In this document: positions 20,302 to 32,431 of the stretch, in pieces
Position numbering within the stretch: the stretch's first letter is position 1
How the letters are laid out: every line of letters begins with the position of its first letter
Origin: Tepidimonas charontis
Lineage (GTDB): Bacteria > Pseudomonadota > Gammaproteobacteria > Burkholderiales > Burkholderiaceae_C
Length of the DNA stretch: 64,000 nt
Assembly: GCF_007556685.1 (NCBI RefSeq)
Contig: NZ_VJON01000001.1
Location: 62,001-126,000, forward strand
Direction of reading: 5' to 3'
Translations under genes and position numbers: made by a program
Notes under the pieces: model-generated
Seen by the model: the letters and a program-made list of their open reading frames with translations, nothing else
Told to the model about the DNA's origin: nothing
The model's database searches: none

Positions 20302-21473
20302 TCTGGACGCCAAGCAAACACGCCGCCGTTGCGCGTGACCGCCACCAGCGTATTGCCCACACGCAGCGGGCCATCGACGATCGGCGAACCATCGGTGCTG
20401 AGGCGGTTGACGATGCTGCCGTCGGCGCGCGCCAACAGATGCACATGGCCCTGCGCGTCGCCGATGGCCAGCGTGCGACCGATGGCCAGGGGCGCGCTGA
20501 GCGTGCGGTGCAGCAAGCGCTCCTGGGTCCAGACGCGCCGCCCGTCGGCGCGCGCCAGCGCCAGCACCCGCCCGTTGGCTTCCACCGCATAGACGTGCTC
20601 GGCGCTGGCCTGCACCCCGGTGGCGCCGTCGGCCGCCTGCGTCCACAGCAAGCGCCCAGCGGCGGCATCGGCACAGCCCACCGCCGCCTGAAACGCGCGC
20701 GCACACAGCACGTCGCCGTCGCGCCCCAGCCGACCGACGATGTCCACCAGGCGCTCGATTTCGGTGGCACCGCGCGTGCGCCCGATGGTGACATCCCAGC
20801 GCACCCGGCCGGTGTCGGGATCGATGCCGACCAGCCGACCACCGATACCCGCCACCAAGGTGTTGCCCACCGCCGTCAGGGCCCCAGGCTGTTGCAGCAC
20901 CAAGGGATCACTGCCACGGCTGGGCTGTTTCCACAGGGGCGCGCCGTGGTCGGCGTCGAAGGCGCTGAGGCTGCGGTCGCCAGCCAAAACGAACACGCGT
21001 CCCCCCGCCACCAACGGCGCCGTGTAGACGCGCGCCGGCAAGCGCTGGCGCCACGCCACGCCGCGCGCCGTCAACACCACCAATTCGTTGTCGCGCGTCA
21101 CCAGCGCCACCCGCTGGCCGTCGAACCCGACGCCGGCGGCAAACGGCGCCCCAGCGTCGGCGCGCCAGCGCACCTGGCCGCCGTCGCCATCGAACACGGT
21201 GACCGAGCCCGCCGCGTTGGCCAGCGCCAGCGCGTTGCCGTGCACCGCCGGCACCAACAAGGCATCGACCACACCGACGGACTGCTGCCACGCCAGACGC
21301 GCCGCCACCAGCGGCACCACCGGCTCCAAGGGAGTCGGCTGCGGCTTCTTCGGGCCCGATGCGCAACCCGCCAACGCCACGACCAGGGCCGACAGCCACA
21401 GCGCGTAGCGCCGACGCGATGACGACACGGCGCCAAGCGGCGCGGACAAACGCGACTTCACCAGCAAGTTCAC
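20298..21473 (-). CDS. bamB: Outer membrane assembly lipoprotein BamB
   Basis: BamB is a beta-propeller lipoprotein of the BAM complex that folds outer-membrane proteins. The 391-residue protein has a lipoprotein signal peptide with lipobox LAGC (acylated Cys37), then repeated PQQ/WD-like blades with patterns such as [33 protein letters not shown] and [11 protein letters not shown]. The order yfgM-bamB-der with ATGA overlaps on both sides is conserved from gamma- to betaproteobacteria. Together with bamD at 31377 the window holds two BAM lipoprotein genes. Confidence 0.95.
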   Translation of the reverse strand: MNLLVKSRLSAPLGAVSSSRRRYALWLSALVVALAGCASGPKKPQPTPLEPVVPLVAARLAWQQSVGVVDALLVPAVHGNALALANAAGSVTVFDGDGGQVRWRADAGAPFAAGVGFDGQRVALVTRDNELVVLTARGVAWRQRLPARVYTAPLVAGGRVFVLAGDRSLSAFDADHGAPLWKQPSRGSDPLVLQQPGALTAVGNTLVAGIGGRLVGIDPDTGRVRWDVTIGRTRGATEIERLVDIVGRLGRDGDVLCARAFQAAVGCADAAAGRLLWTQAADGATGVQASAEHVYAVEANGRVLALARADGRRVWTQERLLHRTLSAPLAIGRTLAIGDAQGHVHLLARADGSIVNRLSTDGSPIVDGPLRVGNTLVAVTRNGGVFAWRPE

Positions 21474-22132
21474 GGCTTGGCCTCCGGTTGCGTGGGATCG
21501 ACCCCGAGCGCATTCAATTTGGCTTCGACGATGGCGCGGTAGCCGCTGTCATCCGCCAACCCGCGCCACGCTTCTTGGTAGGCCGCGCGCGCCGCATCGA
21601 GCTCGCCACGCACCTGCTGCACGTCCCCGCGCCGATCGGCGGCCCAGGGCCGCAACGCCGACGGCCACTCGAACTGCAACCAGCGCAGCGCGGCGTCGGC
21701 CTGACCGGCATCGAGCTCCAGCGCCGCCAGCCGCAGGCGCGCCAGCGCCGCCAGGGTCGGATCGCGCCCGCGCTCCGCCGCAAACTGCGCCGCCGCTTTG
21801 GCATCCTGCACCGCGCCGGCGTCGGCCAGCGCCCGCGCCGCCCACAGCGCGCCTTGCTGGGCCTGCACGGTGCGCGGGGCCTGCGCCTGCAAATCGCTCC
21901 AGACGCGACGCACACGCTCGACATCGGCGCCGCGGGCGGCCTGCTCCAGCTCATCGAGCAGCGCGGTGGCCTGCAGCGCTTGGCGCCGCTCCCAATATTG
22001 CCAACCGTTGTACGCGGCAAAGGCGGCCAAAGCGGCCACCAGGGCCCAGGTGATGACGTTGCCCCACGCGGCCCAGAAGGCCTTGAGGCGGTCGATTTGT
22101 TCCTGCTCTTCGAGATCGTAATGCGAGGCCAT
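21470..22132 (-). CDS. yfgM: YfgM-type tetratricopeptide membrane protein
   Basis: YfgM is an inner-membrane protein with a periplasmic TPR domain that works with the Sec translocon and periplasmic chaperones. The 220-residue protein has a short acidic cytoplasmic start (MASHYDLEEQEQIDRLKAFW), one membrane helix near 25-42, then Ala-rich helical repeats. ATG 22132 is the family start; an in-frame ATG at 22177 adds 15 unrelated residues. Its stop overlaps the bamB start by four bases, and hisS ends 16 bases upstream. Confidence 0.92.
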   Translation of the reverse strand: MASHYDLEEQEQIDRLKAFWAAWGNVITWALVAALAAFAAYNGWQYWERRQALQATALLDELEQAARGADVERVRRVWSDLQAQAPRTVQAQQGALWAARALADAGAVQDAKAAAQFAAERGRDPTLAALARLRLAALELDAGQADAALRWLQFEWPSALRPWAADRRGDVQQVRGELDAARAAYQEAWRGLADDSGYRAIVEAKLNALGVDPTQPEAKP

Positions 22133-22148
22133 GGGCTGCCCGTTCCAG

Positions 22149-23471
22149 TCAATGCACCGGGATTGTAGAGGCCGCACCGCACCGCAGCTGGCTGGCCCAC
22201 TGTGCCACCTGCGCCAGCGGCAGCGTGGTTTGCGCCGTGATCGGCCCGGGCAGCCCCTCGCGCAGCGGCTTGACGGCCACCACGCCAGCGGCCAGCTCGT
22301 CGGCGCCGAAAATCAAGGCATAGCGCGCACCACTGGCGTCGGCTTTTTTGAATTGCGACTTCATGCTGCCCAGTCCGTCGGTGGTGCTGGCGTGCATCCA
22401 CACCTGCACGCCCGCGGCGCGCAGCGCGCGCAGCACCGGCAGTACCGTGGGCCAGGCCGACGCATCGGGCACCACGGCATAGGCGTCGGGCGCCGGCGGC
22501 TGCGGCAGCCGCTGCTGTGCCTTGAGCAACTCCAGCACCCGCTCCACGCCCATGGCCCAGCCGACGCCGGGGGCGGGTTTGCCACCCAGCTCGGCGATCA
22601 GGCCGTCGTAGCGGCCGCCGGCGCACACGGTGCCCTGCGCGCCCAGCGACGTGGTGACGAACTCGAACACCGTGTGGTGGTAGTAGTCCAGCCCACGGAC
22701 CAAGCGCGGATTGACGCGATAGGCAATGCCTTGCGCCTGCAGCAGCGCACACACTGCCTCGAAGTGCGCACGCGAGGCTGCCCCCAGGTGGTCGATCAGC
22801 TTCGGCGCCGCCTCGACCAAGGCCTGCATCTGGGGGTTTTTGGTATCGAGAATGCGCAGCGGGTTGGTGTAGAGACGACGCTGGGCGTCGTCGTCGAGCC
22901 GATCGCGGTGCCGCTCGAAGTAGGCGATGAGGGCTTGCCGATGCGCCTGCCGCTCGGCCGGCTGGCCCAGGGTGTTGATCTCGAGTGTGACATCCTGCAC
23001 ACCCAGCGCCTGCCACAGGTCGGCCGCCATCGTGATGAGCTCGGCATCCGCCTCGGGCCCGGCCAAGCCCAGCGCCTCCACCCCGATCTGGTGAAACTGC
23101 CGGTAGCGGCCACGCTGCGGGCGCTCGTGGCGAAACATCGGCCCCATGTAGTACACGCGCTTCGGTCCGTCGTACAGCAGCGCGTGCTCCACCGCCGCGC
23201 GCACCACGCCAGCGGTGCCCTCCGGCCGCAGCGCCAGCTGCTCGCCGTTGAGCCGATCCTCGAAGGCGTACATCTCTTTTTCGACGATGTCGGTGACCTC
23301 CCCCAGCCCGCGCACGAACAGCGCCAACGGCTCGACGATGGGGGTGCGGATGTTGCGGTAACCGTAGCGCGCAAACAACGCGCGCACCTGGGCCTCCAGC
23401 CATTCCCAGTGCGCCGATTCGGGCGCGACGATGTCATTCATGCCTTTGACGGCGACGATTTTTTCTGCCAT
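22149..23471 (-). CDS. hisS: Histidyl-tRNA synthetase
   Basis: HisRS charges tRNA-His. The 440-residue class II synthetase has motif 1 near 40-60 ([18 protein letters not shown]), motif 2 in [20 protein letters not shown] near 108-127, the histidine-A motif [15 protein letters not shown] near 257-271, motif 3 with [15 protein letters not shown], and the C-terminal anticodon-binding domain. Start ATG 23471. The same frame stays open far upstream into ispG antisense sense-strand sequence, but the extra residues show no family similarity. This is the true HisRS, distinct from HisZ at 13854. Confidence 0.97.
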   Translation of the reverse strand: MAEKIVAVKGMNDIVAPESAHWEWLEAQVRALFARYGYRNIRTPIVEPLALFVRGLGEVTDIVEKEMYAFEDRLNGEQLALRPEGTAGVVRAAVEHALLYDGPKRVYYMGPMFRHERPQRGRYRQFHQIGVEALGLAGPEADAELITMAADLWQALGVQDVTLEINTLGQPAERQAHRQALIAYFERHRDRLDDDAQRRLYTNPLRILDTKNPQMQALVEAAPKLIDHLGAASRAHFEAVCALLQAQGIAYRVNPRLVRGLDYYHHTVFEFVTTSLGAQGTVCAGGRYDGLIAELGGKPAPGVGWAMGVERVLELLKAQQRLPQPPAPDAYAVVPDASAWPTVLPVLRALRAAGVQVWMHASTTDGLGSMKSQFKKADASGARYALIFGADELAAGVVAVKPLREGLPGPITAQTTLPLAQVAQWASQLRCGAASTIPVH

Positions 23472-23737
23472 GGACGTTATTGTGACGGAGACGGGAGACC
23501 CAAACGGCCGGCACCGCAGCGCCAGCCCACCGCAGACCCCGGGGCGCGTCTGCCTCAAGCCATGGTGCGGCCGCACCCCCCGCCGCCCTGCGACCGGGCA
23601 GCAGCAGGTGCCACCGGGCGCGCCGATGGCGCGGCCTGTGCCGGCGATGGGCTCCTGCCCCACCCTCGCCGCGCGCACGAACGGTGGTGCACCCGGGTTG
23701 GTGCTGGCGCAGAGCCGAACCGCCGAGGGCCACGGGA

Positions 23738-25045
23738 CTAGCCGGACGGCGGTGACGCCGCGCCAAAACGGCGCTGCACGTAATCTTCGACGATGGCGCG
23801 AAACGCCTCGGCGATGCCCTCGCCGCGCAGCGTCGTGACCTTTTGCCCGTCGATATAGACCGGTGCGGCGGGCGCCTCGCCGGTACCCGGCAGGCTGATG
23901 CCGATATCGGCATGTTTGCTCTCGCCCGGCCCATTGACGATGCAGCCCATCACGGCGACTTTGAGGTTTTCGACGCCAGGGTAGCGTTGCCGCCATTGCG
24001 GCATCGCCGCGCGCAAATAGTCGTCGATCTGTTTGGCCAACTCTTGGAATACGGTGCTGGTGGTACGCCCACACCCCGGGCAAGCGGTGACGCTGGGCAC
24101 GAAGTGTCGCAAGCCCAGGGCCTGCAAAATCTCCAGCGCCACCACCACCTCTTGGGTACGCGGCTCGCCGGGCTGCGGCGTCAAGCTGACGCGGATGGTG
24201 TCGCCAATACCCTGCTGCAGCAAAATGGCCAACGCAGCGGTGGACGCCACCGTACCCTTGACCCCCATGCCGGCTTCGGTCAAGCCCAGATGCAGGGGAT
24301 GGTCGCAGCGCCGCGCCAGCTCCTGGTACACGGTGATGAGATCCTGCACCCGGCTGACTTTGCACGACAGCACGATATCTTCGGCCCGCATGCCCAGCGC
24401 AATGGCCTGCTGCGCCGACTCCAGCGCCGAGCTGACCAGCGCTTCGACCATCACTTGCCGAGCCTCCCAGGGCTGCGCGCGGCGTGCGTTGTCGTCCATC
24501 AGGCGCGCCAGCAGCTCCGGATCTAGACTGCCCCAGTTGACGCCGATGCGCACCGGCCGGCCCCAGCGCAGCGCCGTCTCGATCATCTGCGCGAACTGGC
24601 GGTCTTTTTTGTCCCCCCGCCCGACGTTGCCGGGATTGATGCGGTATTTGGACAATGCCTGCGCCATCGCCGGGTGGTCGGCCAACAGGCGGTGGCCGTT
24701 GAAATGAAAGTCACCGATCAGCGGCACGCCGATGCCCATGCGGTCGAGTTGCTCGCGGATGTGGGGCACCGCACGCGCTGCCTCGTCGTTGTTGACGGTG
24801 ATGCGCACCAGCTCGGAGCCCGCCTGGGCCAGCTCCTTGACCTGGATCGCCGTGGCGATCACGTCGGCGGTGTCGGTGTTGGTCATCGATTGCACACGCA
24901 CCGGCGCATCGCCGCCGACGGTGACCCGATGGTCACCCCAGGCGACGACGCCCTGCCGGCTGCGCCGCGGCGCCGGTGCGCTCAAGTTCACCGGTGGCGC
25001 CTCACCGTGGTCGCTGCGAGCGGCAGGAAATGCTGGATGGTTCAT
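23738..25045 (-). CDS. ispG: 4-hydroxy-3-methylbut-2-en-1-yl diphosphate synthase IspG (GcpE)
   Basis: IspG carries out the penultimate step of the MEP isoprenoid pathway, reducing MEcPP to HMBPP with a 4Fe-4S cluster. The 435-residue protein has the N-terminal TIM barrel ([31 protein letters not shown]) and the C-terminal cluster domain with cysteines in ACPGCGR (near 322 and 325) and [10 protein letters not shown] (near 366). It is the short bacterial form without the plant/chlamydial insertion. The 266 bases between its stop and hisS hold no gene I can see. Its start lies five bases after the rodZ stop. Confidence 0.96.
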   Translation of the reverse strand: MNHPAFPAARSDHGEAPPVNLSAPAPRRSRQGVVAWGDHRVTVGGDAPVRVQSMTNTDTADVIATAIQVKELAQAGSELVRITVNNDEAARAVPHIREQLDRMGIGVPLIGDFHFNGHRLLADHPAMAQALSKYRINPGNVGRGDKKDRQFAQMIETALRWGRPVRIGVNWGSLDPELLARLMDDNARRAQPWEARQVMVEALVSSALESAQQAIALGMRAEDIVLSCKVSRVQDLITVYQELARRCDHPLHLGLTEAGMGVKGTVASTAALAILLQQGIGDTIRVSLTPQPGEPRTQEVVVALEILQALGLRHFVPSVTACPGCGRTTSTVFQELAKQIDDYLRAAMPQWRQRYPGVENLKVAVMGCIVNGPGESKHADIGISLPGTGEAPAAPVYIDGQKVTTLRGEGIAEAFRAIVEDYVQRRFGAASPPSG

Positions 25046-25050
25046 GGCGA

Positions 25051-25956
25051 TCAGCGCACTTCAAAGCGGGCGACGTTGTTGCGCGCCCGTGGAGTCAAAT
25101 CGAATGGCTGCCCGTGCACCCAAACCTCGGTGGCATCGGCGCGCCCGACGGTAACCGCCAACACCTCGTCCTCGTCGAAAGACACCGTTTCCCCCGGCTG
25201 GAGCGTCCGCTGCAGCCGCACCTGCCCCGACGCTCCGATCACCTGCACCCAGCTGGGCTCGCGCGCCTGCAAACGCAGCCGCTGCGCGCGGCGAGGAGCT
25301 GTACCGCCGTCCGCGCCGCCGGCGGGGGCGGCCTCGGACGCCACCGCGGCCAGCGGCGCCGCCGTCCCCGCATCGCCCCCCGCGGCCGATGACGGGCCGC
25401 TGGCGAGCCTCTGCGGCTCCGCGCGGACCTGCTCCGCCAACGAGGCCGCACCGGCATCGGACGCCGAGCCGGAGGCGGCCGAGGCGTCAGCCGCGCTCGG
25501 GGTCGGGTTCAACCCTCCCGACGGCGCTGGGGCTGGCGGCAACACCACCCACAGTGCGGCGGCCAGCGCCACCAGAGCCAACGCCGCCCACAGCGGCCAA
25601 CGCCGCCGCAGCGCATCCCCACCGAGCCATCCCACCCCGGCCTCTTCACGCGGCATCGGTGCCCCAATGGCCTCGACGGCGTGACCCAAGGACGGCGCCG
25701 CGACAGCGGGCAGCGCCGCCAGGATGGGGCCGGCATCGATTTTCAAGGTCCGGCAAACGCTCAGCGCCAGCGCACGGGTGAACGTCACATCGGGCAGTGC
25801 CTCGTAGCGGTCTTGCTCCAGCGCCTCGATCCGCTGCACCGGGACCTTGAGCATGGCCGCCAAGGTCGCGATGTGCAGCCCCGCCGCTTCGCGCGCTTGG
25901 CGCAGCAACGTCCCTGCCGTGGCGGGTGCGGTCGGTGTCTGCGGCGCATCACTCAT
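25051..25956 (-). CDS. rodZ: RodZ-like helix-turn-helix membrane protein
   Basis: RodZ links MreB filaments to the membrane and supports rod shape. The 301-residue protein has an N-terminal Cro-like HTH (about 14-80, [19 protein letters not shown]), one membrane helix near 121-139, an Ala/Ser/Pro-rich periplasmic linker of roughly 85 residues, and a C-terminal DUF4115 domain ([18 protein letters not shown]). Start ATG 25956 is inside the last codons of pilF (ATGAGTGA overlap). The pilF-rodZ-ispG-hisS order is conserved in proteobacteria. Confidence 0.9.
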   Translation of the reverse strand: MSDAPQTPTAPATAGTLLRQAREAAGLHIATLAAMLKVPVQRIEALEQDRYEALPDVTFTRALALSVCRTLKIDAGPILAALPAVAAPSLGHAVEAIGAPMPREEAGVGWLGGDALRRRWPLWAALALVALAAALWVVLPPAPAPSGGLNPTPSAADASAASGSASDAGAASLAEQVRAEPQRLASGPSSAAGGDAGTAAPLAAVASEAAPAGGADGGTAPRRAQRLRLQAREPSWVQVIGASGQVRLQRTLQPGETVSFDEDEVLAVTVGRADATEVWVHGQPFDLTPRARNNVARFEVR

Positions 25957-26778
25957 GGAAGGCTCCCCGCTCGTAGGCATCGGCCTCGCGCGACGTCGGG
26001 AAGCGGCGCCGCAGCTGCTCGGCCAGCTGCTGGGCCGCCTCGTAGTTTTGCAGCCGGTTTTCGATCTTGATGCCCAGCCACAGCGACTCGGCGTTGGCGA
26101 ACTCGGAATTGTTCAGACGCCGGATGTACAAGCGCGCCCGCGCGGCGTCACCGCGCTGATGCAGCAGCAGCGCCAGGTTGTACAGCGTCACCGGATTGCT
26201 GGGGTCGAGTTCGAACGCCCGCGTCAGGCTGCGTTCGCCGGCCTCGGGCTGCCCGGCGCGAACTTCACACACCCCCTGGGCCAACCACGTGCGCGCCGCC
26301 GAGCGATAGCCCGATGTTTGCAGCGCGCGCGCAAACGCCTCGAAGGACGGCGGGTAGCGCCCGTCCTGGCAATACATCCAGCCCAGGTTGTGCCACACAT
26401 CACCGTCGCGTGAATCGAGCCGCAGCGCCTGCCGAAAGCTCTCCTCGGCCAGCGCGTAGTCGCGCAGCTGCGTGTAGATGAGCCCGCGCAGATTGAACGC
26501 TGCCGCAAACGACGGATCGATTTGGATGGCTTGCTTGACTTCATCCAGCGCCACGGTGAGCTGGCCCTGCTCGAAATATCCCGTGGCCAATTCGAGTCGG
26601 GTGCGGGCACGTTTGCGCGCCTGCGGCTCGTCGGACTCGGTCACCCAGTCGCGCCCGGTCGCACCAGCGCCGCCGACGGTGCCTGCACAGCCCGACAGCA
26701 CGGCCGCCACCACCAACGAAAGCGCCGCCACAGTGCCCCACCGCCCCAACGCCCGGCGCAAGGTATAGCCCAGCGGCC

Positions 26779-26782
<4 letters not shown>
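25949..26782 (-). CDS. pilF: Type IV pilus biogenesis lipoprotein PilF/PilW
   Basis: PilF (PilW) is an outer-membrane lipoprotein pilotin made of tetratricopeptide repeats that lets the PilQ secretin assemble. The 277-residue protein has a signal peptide with lipobox LSGC (Cys32) and about six TPR units, for example [20 protein letters not shown] and [20 protein letters not shown]. Start ATG 26782 overlaps the rlmN stop by four bases. No other pilus gene is in the window, as is usual for this location. Confidence 0.9.
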
Positions 26783-27942
<1,160 letters not shown>

Positions 27943-27949
27943 GACATGA

Positions 27950-28375
27950 TCAGCGCGAGTAAATGGCCATGCCGGGGAAGAAGAACGCCACCTCGACCGC
28001 GGCGGTCTCGGGCGCGTCGGAGCCATGCACCGCGTTGGCATCGATGCTGTCGGCGAAGTCGGCGCGGATGGTGCCCGGCGCCGCCTTCTTCGGGTCGGTG
28101 GCCCCCATCAACTCACGGTTTTTGGCGATGGCGTTTTCGCCTTCGAGCACCTGCACCATCACCGGACCGGAGACCATGAAATCCACCAGGTCCTTGAAGA
28201 ACGGGCGCTCCTTGTGCACGGCGTAGAACTGTTCGGCCTCACGGCGCGACAGGTGCACCATTTTGGCGGCGACGATCTTCAAGCCCGCCGCCTCGAACCG
28301 GCTGTAGATCTGGCCGATGACATTTTTGGCAACGGCGTCGGGCTTGATGATGGAAAGGGTGCGTTCGATGGCCAT
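27950..28375 (-). CDS. ndk: Nucleoside diphosphate kinase
   Basis: Ndk equilibrates nucleoside di- and triphosphates by a phosphohistidine intermediate. The 141-residue protein is full length with [15 protein letters not shown] at the start and the catalytic His117 in [10 protein letters not shown]. The usual Ser after HGSD is Ala here (HGSDAPE), a common variant. The 44-base gap upstream toward rluB is the only AT-rich stretch nearby (TAAAATAATAGG on the minus strand), so a promoter for ndk and the genes after it may lie there. Confidence 0.97.
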   Translation of the reverse strand: MAIERTLSIIKPDAVAKNVIGQIYSRFEAAGLKIVAAKMVHLSRREAEQFYAVHKERPFFKDLVDFMVSGPVMVQVLEGENAIAKNRELMGATDPKKAAPGTIRADFADSIDANAVHGSDAPETAAVEVAFFFPGMAIYSR

Positions 28376-28419
28376 GATGTTTGCAATCGTTGGGCAATAG
28401 TGGAATCAAACCTATTATT

Positions 28420-29592
28420 TTACCCTGAACGACGCCCACTCGACCGGCGCGCGTTGCGCGCCGGCCCCGTGCGTGTGCGGTCGCTGCCTGCATTGCCACC
28501 GCGGGCAGAGCGCGCCGACGCTGGGGTCGATGGGGCAGCGGCGCGCCTCGCCCCTGCGCCGCGAGGTGGGCGCCCCGCGCCGGCCGCCTTGCCGGCGGCT
28601 GCCCCCGCCCCCGGCAGGACGCCCCCGCTGCGCCGTTCAGAGGGGCGCGCTTCCATGGGTGCCCGAGCGGGACGCGGCGCCGGCGGTCGGCTGGGCCGGG
28701 GGCCTGCGCCGCGCGGCGTGCGCGGGCGGCGCGGCGGCGGTGCTGGCGGCGCCGCGCTGTCCAAACCACTGGCCTGCAGCAACGCCTTCACATCGGCGGC
28801 AGGCAACTCGATGAACGCCCCGCGGCGCAAACCACGTGGCAACACCACCGCCCCGTAGCGCACGCGAATGAGGCGGCTGACCGCATGCCCCACGGCTTCG
28901 AACAGCCGCCGCACTTCCCGGTTGCGTCCCTCGGCAATCGTCACCCGATACCAGCGGTTGGCGCCATCGCCGCCGGCCTCCTCCAGCGTCGAAAAGCGGG
29001 CTGGACCGTCCTCCAGCTCAACACCGTCGAGCAAGCGTTGCCGCTCCGGCGCCGACAGGGCACCCAAGACCCGCACCGCGTACTCGCGCTCCAGACCAAA
29101 GCGCGGATGCATCAAGCGGTTGGCCAGTTCGCCGGAGTCGGTGAACAACAGCAATCCTTCGGTGTTGATATCCAGTCGGCCCACCGCCATCCACTTGCCG
29201 CTACGCAGGCGCGGCAGGTTGCGAAACACCGTCGGGCGGTTTTCCGGGTCGTCGAGCGTGACCACCTCACCCGTGGGCTTGTGATAGGCCAGCACGCGCG
29301 GCAGGCGGCGTGCCGTGGCCTGCCATGCCACCCGCTTGCCATCCAGGCGCACCACGTCACCGGGGGCCACACGCTGGCCAACGTGCGCCACCTCCCCATT
29401 GACCGTCACCCGCCCGGCGGCGATGGCCTGTTCCATATCGGTGCGCGAACCCAGTCCAGCCTGGGCCAACACCTTGTGCAATTTCACCGAAGCGCTGGTA
29501 GAGGCCACAGCGGATGCGCGACCGTGCGTCGCAGCCGCGCTGGGTGCGACCGCGGCCCGGCGGCGCGGCGCAGAGGGGGCATGTGCAGACAT
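28420..29592 (-). CDS. rluB: 23S rRNA pseudouridine synthase RluB
   Basis: RluB converts U2605 of 23S rRNA to pseudouridine. The 390-residue protein has an Ala-rich N-terminal extension of about 35 residues, an S4 RNA-binding domain (about 36-85), and the RsuA-type catalytic domain with Asp141 in [13 protein letters not shown] and [12 protein letters not shown]. After residue about 270 follows a roughly 115-residue Pro/Arg/Ala/Gly tail of low complexity that ends in RRSSGRRSG; such basic tails are common in Burkholderiales RluB but this one is long. It follows scpB after nine bases. Confidence 0.93.
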   Translation of the reverse strand: MSAHAPSAPRRRAAVAPSAAATHGRASAVASTSASVKLHKVLAQAGLGSRTDMEQAIAAGRVTVNGEVAHVGQRVAPGDVVRLDGKRVAWQATARRLPRVLAYHKPTGEVVTLDDPENRPTVFRNLPRLRSGKWMAVGRLDINTEGLLLFTDSGELANRLMHPRFGLEREYAVRVLGALSAPERQRLLDGVELEDGPARFSTLEEAGGDGANRWYRVTIAEGRNREVRRLFEAVGHAVSRLIRVRYGAVVLPRGLRRGAFIELPAADVKALLQASGLDSAAPPAPPPRRPRTPRGAGPRPSRPPAPRPARAPMEARPSERRSGGVLPGAGAAAGKAAGAGRPPRGAGARRAAAPSTPASARSARGGNAGSDRTRTGPARNARRSSGRRSG

Positions 29593-29601
29593 ATCGAACT
29601 T

Positions 29602-30261
29602 TCAAGCAAGGCCGGCGTCTGCCGGCGTAGTTGGCGGGTCATCGACGCGCCCGGTGGGCAGCGCCGCCGGCGCAGCGGACGCCTGCGGCGGCGCCGGCAC
29701 GGGATCCGACACCACTGGCTCCAGGCCCGGCAGCATCGGGGTGCGGTGGTCTGCGTCGGGCAGCAAAGGTAGCTCTTGCAGCGAAGTCAGACCCAAGTCG
29801 TCGAGAAACTGGCGCGTCGTCGCATACAGGGCCGGCCGCCCCACCGTCTCACGATGCCCCACCACTTCGATCCAGCCGCGGTCTTCCAGCTGCTTCAAAA
29901 TCTGGCTGCTGATGGTCACGCCGCGAATCTCCTCCATGTCGCCGCGGGTGACCGGCTGTCGATACGCGATGATGGCCAGCGTCTCCAGGACGGCGCGGCT
30001 GTAGCGCGGCGGCTTCTCCGGATGGAGACGCTCCAAAAACGGCTGCAACTGCGGCCGACTTTGAAACCGCCAGCCACTGGCTACGCACACCAGCTCCAAG
30101 CCACGCTCGGCCCACATCGCCTGCAGGTCGAGCAGCAGGCGCTTGAGCGTCTGCGGCGCGAGCGCACCGTCAAACAACTGACCCAGCTCGCGCAGCGACA
30201 GCGGCCGCCCGGCACACAGCAAAGCGGCTTCCACGATACGGCGCGCCTCGGCAGTGTTCAT
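29602..30261 (-). CDS. scpB: Segregation and condensation protein ScpB
   Basis: ScpB is a winged-helix kleisin-interacting subunit that helps SMC condense chromosomes. The 219-residue protein begins [22 protein letters not shown] and contains the family sequences [24 protein letters not shown] (about 96-119) and [23 protein letters not shown] Pro/Ala-rich C-terminal tail of about 45 residues follows. It overlaps the rluD stop by four bases. ScpA and SMC are not in the window. Confidence 0.93.
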   Translation of the reverse strand: MNTAEARRIVEAALLCAGRPLSLRELGQLFDGALAPQTLKRLLLDLQAMWAERGLELVCVASGWRFQSRPQLQPFLERLHPEKPPRYSRAVLETLAIIAYRQPVTRGDMEEIRGVTISSQILKQLEDRGWIEVVGHRETVGRPALYATTRQFLDDLGLTSLQELPLLPDADHRTPMLPGLEPVVSDPVPAPPQASAAPAALPTGRVDDPPTTPADAGLA

Positions 30262-31340
30262 GCACGGGTGTCGATGTCGTCGTCCTCGCCAGTGGGCGCA
30301 GCTGCCCACAAGAGGGCGGGATTGTAGTGCAGCTCGGCCGCCGCCAATGCAGCGGCCAGGTCCGGTGGCGGGGGGCAATCGAACGCCAGCCACTGCCCGT
30401 GAACCGGGTGCGGCAAGCCCAAGCGGGTGGCATGAAGCGCTTGGCGCTGCAACCCCAAGCCTGCCGGCCCACCGTACAAGCCGTCGCCCACCAGTGGGTG
30501 CCCCAGCGACGCCAGATGCACGCGAATCTGGTGGGTGCGCCCGGTGTGCAGGCGGCAGCCCAACAGCGCCCAGGCCCCGCCCGCCGACGACTGCGCCAGG
30601 CAACGCACCGCGGTGCGCGCTGGCTTGGCGCCTGCGCCGCCTGCCGGGTGCACGGCCATGCGCAACCGCTGGCGCGGATCGCGCCCGATCGGTGCATCGA
30701 CGACCGCGTCGGCCACCTGCCGCCACGGCCCGCGCACCACAGCCAAGTAAATCCGCCGCACCCGCCGCGCAGCGATCATCGCCACCAAGGCATCGAAGGC
30801 GCGCGCCGTCTTCGCCACCACCATCAGACCGCTGGTATCTTTGTCCAGCCGATGCACGATACCCGCCCGCGGCAAGCTGGCCGCGCCCGCATGATGCGCC
30901 AGCAAGCCGTTGAGCAGGGTGCCCGACCAATGGCCGGCGGCCGGGTGCACCACCAGGCCGGCGGGCTTGTCCAGCACCAGCAAATGCTCATCCTCGAAGA
31001 CGATGGGCAGCGCCATTGGCTGCGGCACGAAGGCGCGCGCCTGCGCCGTCGGGCGCAACTCGATGCAAACCTGCTGGCCCACACGCAGACGCAGCGCCGC
31101 CTTGGCAACCGGCCGTGCGTCCACCTGCACCGCCCCCTCCGCCAGCAAATGCTGCACATGGCTGCGCGAGACCTCTGGCAGCCGCTGCGCCAGCCAACGG
31201 TCCAGCCGCTGGCCGTGTCCGTCCGCCTGCACCGTCCATTGCCGCCATTCGGCCTGCGCCTCGGGGTCGCTGTCGCGCTCGTCCCACTCGTGCGCCGACG
31301 GCGTCCCCAGCGGTGGGGCCTCTATAATTTTTTCCATCAT
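30258..31340 (-). CDS. rluD: 23S rRNA pseudouridine synthase RluD
   Basis: RluD makes pseudouridines 1911, 1915 and 1917 in helix 69 of 23S rRNA. The 360-residue protein has an S4 domain (about 44-95) and the RluA-type catalytic core with [16 protein letters not shown] (Asp166) and [19 protein letters not shown] chose the ATG at 31340 (MMEKII); the next codon 31337 is equally possible. It diverges from bamD, whose -10 box lies inside its first codons. This rluD/bamD divergence is conserved in many proteobacteria and supports both calls. Confidence 0.94.
   Translation of the reverse strand: MMEKIIEAPPLGTPSAHEWDERDSDPEAQAEWRQWTVQADGHGQRLDRWLAQRLPEVSRSHVQHLLAEGAVQVDARPVAKAALRLRVGQQVCIELRPTAQARAFVPQPMALPIVFEDEHLLVLDKPAGLVVHPAAGHWSGTLLNGLLAHHAGAASLPRAGIVHRLDKDTSGLMVVAKTARAFDALVAMIAARRVRRIYLAVVRGPWRQVADAVVDAPIGRDPRQRLRMAVHPAGGAGAKPARTAVRCLAQSSAGGAWALLGCRLHTGRTHQIRVHLASLGHPLVGDGLYGGPAGLGLQRQALHATRLGLPHPVHGQWLAFDCPPPPDLAAALAAAELHYNPALLWAAAPTGEDDDIDTRA
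31323..31328 (+). promoter_or_regulatory. Consensus -10 box of bamD
   Basis: A perfect TATAAT followed by a T-run lies 49 bases before the bamD ATG, inside the start of divergent rluD. No good -35 box is visible at 16-18 bases upstream. Confidence 0.5.
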
Positions 31341-31376
31341 GTTTGCTGCCCTGGCAGCGCGCCAAAGGGGCTCCCA

Positions 31377-32201
31377 ATGTCTATGCAACGATTATCCGCC
31401 GTTGGCTCGCGCGCTTGCGCTGTCGCCGCTCTCACCGCCGGGGCCCTGCTGCTGGCTGGCTGCGCCAGCGGCCCCGAAAAAGACGTCACCGCCGGCTGGA
31501 GTCCCAACAAGCTCTACGCGGAGGCGATGGGCGAGCGCAACGCGGGCAATTTCGACAAAGCGATCGCATACTTCGAAAAACTCGAAGGTCGGGCCGCCGG
31601 CACGCCGCTGGCGCAACAGGCGCAGCTGGAAAAAGCCTACGCGCACTACAAAAACGGCGAACAGGCGCAGGCCATTGCCACGCTGGATCGCTTCATGCGC
31701 GTGCACCCGGCCAGCCCCGCATTGGATTATGCCCTCTACCTCAAGGGACTGGTGAACTTCAACGACAGCTTGGGGCTGTTTGGCTTCATCTCCCAGCAGG
31801 ATTTGTCCGAGCGCGACCAAAAAGCCGCCAAGGACTCGTTCGAAGCGTTCAAGGAGCTGGTCGAACGCTTCCCCGACTCGCGTTACGCGCCCGACGCGCG
31901 CCAGCGCATGACCTACATCGTCAATGCACTGGCGCAGTACGAGGTGCACGTCGCGCGCTACTACTACCGGCGGGGTGCCTACCTGGCCGCCATCAACCGC
32001 GCGCAAACCGCGCTACAGGACTACCGCAACGTTCCAGCGCTGGAAGAAGCGCTGTATCTGCTGATGAAGTCGTACGAGGCGCTGGGTATGGAGGAGCAGG
32101 CGCGCGACGCGCGGCGCGTGCTCGATGCCAACTTCCCCAACAGTGTCTTTCTGACCCGTGGGCTGCAGCGGGACAGCGGCCCGTGGTGGAAGCTGTGGTG
32201 A
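31377..32201 (+). CDS. bamD: Outer membrane assembly lipoprotein BamD
   Basis: BamD is the essential TPR lipoprotein of the BAM complex. The 274-residue protein has a lipoprotein signal peptide with lipobox LAGC (Cys29), then TPR repeats: NKLYAEAMGERNAGNFDKAIAYFEKLE near 42-68, the QAQLEKAYAHYKNGEQAQAI repeat, VERFPDSRYAPDARQRM, and EVHVARYYYRRGAYLAAINR, all classical BamD sequences. Start ATG 31377 is preceded by AGGGG. A stem of nine pairs at 32222-32251 after the stop lacks a T-run. Confidence 0.97.
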   Translation: MSMQRLSAVGSRACAVAALTAGALLLAGCASGPEKDVTAGWSPNKLYAEAMGERNAGNFDKAIAYFEKLEGRAAGTPLAQQAQLEKAYAHYKNGEQAQAIATLDRFMRVHPASPALDYALYLKGLVNFNDSLGLFGFISQQDLSERDQKAAKDSFEAFKELVERFPDSRYAPDARQRMTYIVNALAQYEVHVARYYYRRGAYLAAINRAQTALQDYRNVPALEEALYLLMKSYEALGMEEQARDARRVLDANFPNSVFLTRGLQRDSGPWWKLW

Positions 32202-32373
32202 GATCCGCACCGGTGGTGCAAGGCGCCGACCTCTCGTTGGCCGTCGGTGCCTCACCCGCCCTGCCCTGACCGGGCGAACCAAACCATGATCAGACGCGCG
32301 CCCCGCGGCGAAACATTCCCAGCGGACGGCCGTGCGATGTTACCACGCACTGCAAGCCGCGCACGGCCAAATA

Positions 32374-32400
32374 AAAAAGCCACCCTCACGGGTGGCTTTC
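32374..32400 (-). terminator. Rho-independent terminator of the rpsF-priB-rpsR-rplI operon
   Basis: GCCACCC and GGGTGGC form a perfect 7-bp stem around a 4-base loop. On the minus strand it is followed by six T residues, the classical intrinsic terminator, 32 bases after the rplI stop. On the plus strand only TTT follows, so it may also slow bamD transcription. Confidence 0.9.
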
Positions 32401-32431
32401 AGCGGTGAGCCGTTGCGGCGACTGGACAGTC

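Noticed and set aside
23472-23737. Possible extension of hisS or a small gene between hisS and ispG
   Set aside because: The hisS frame stays open upstream, but residues before ATG 23471 are not HisRS-like. The gap shows no ribosome binding site plus plausible short protein, and no structured RNA I can defend.
32222-32251. Nine-pair hairpin after bamD as a terminator
   Set aside because: It has a 12-base loop, one G-T pair and no T-run. The hairpin at 32380-32397 is a better candidate, though it is oriented for the opposite operon.
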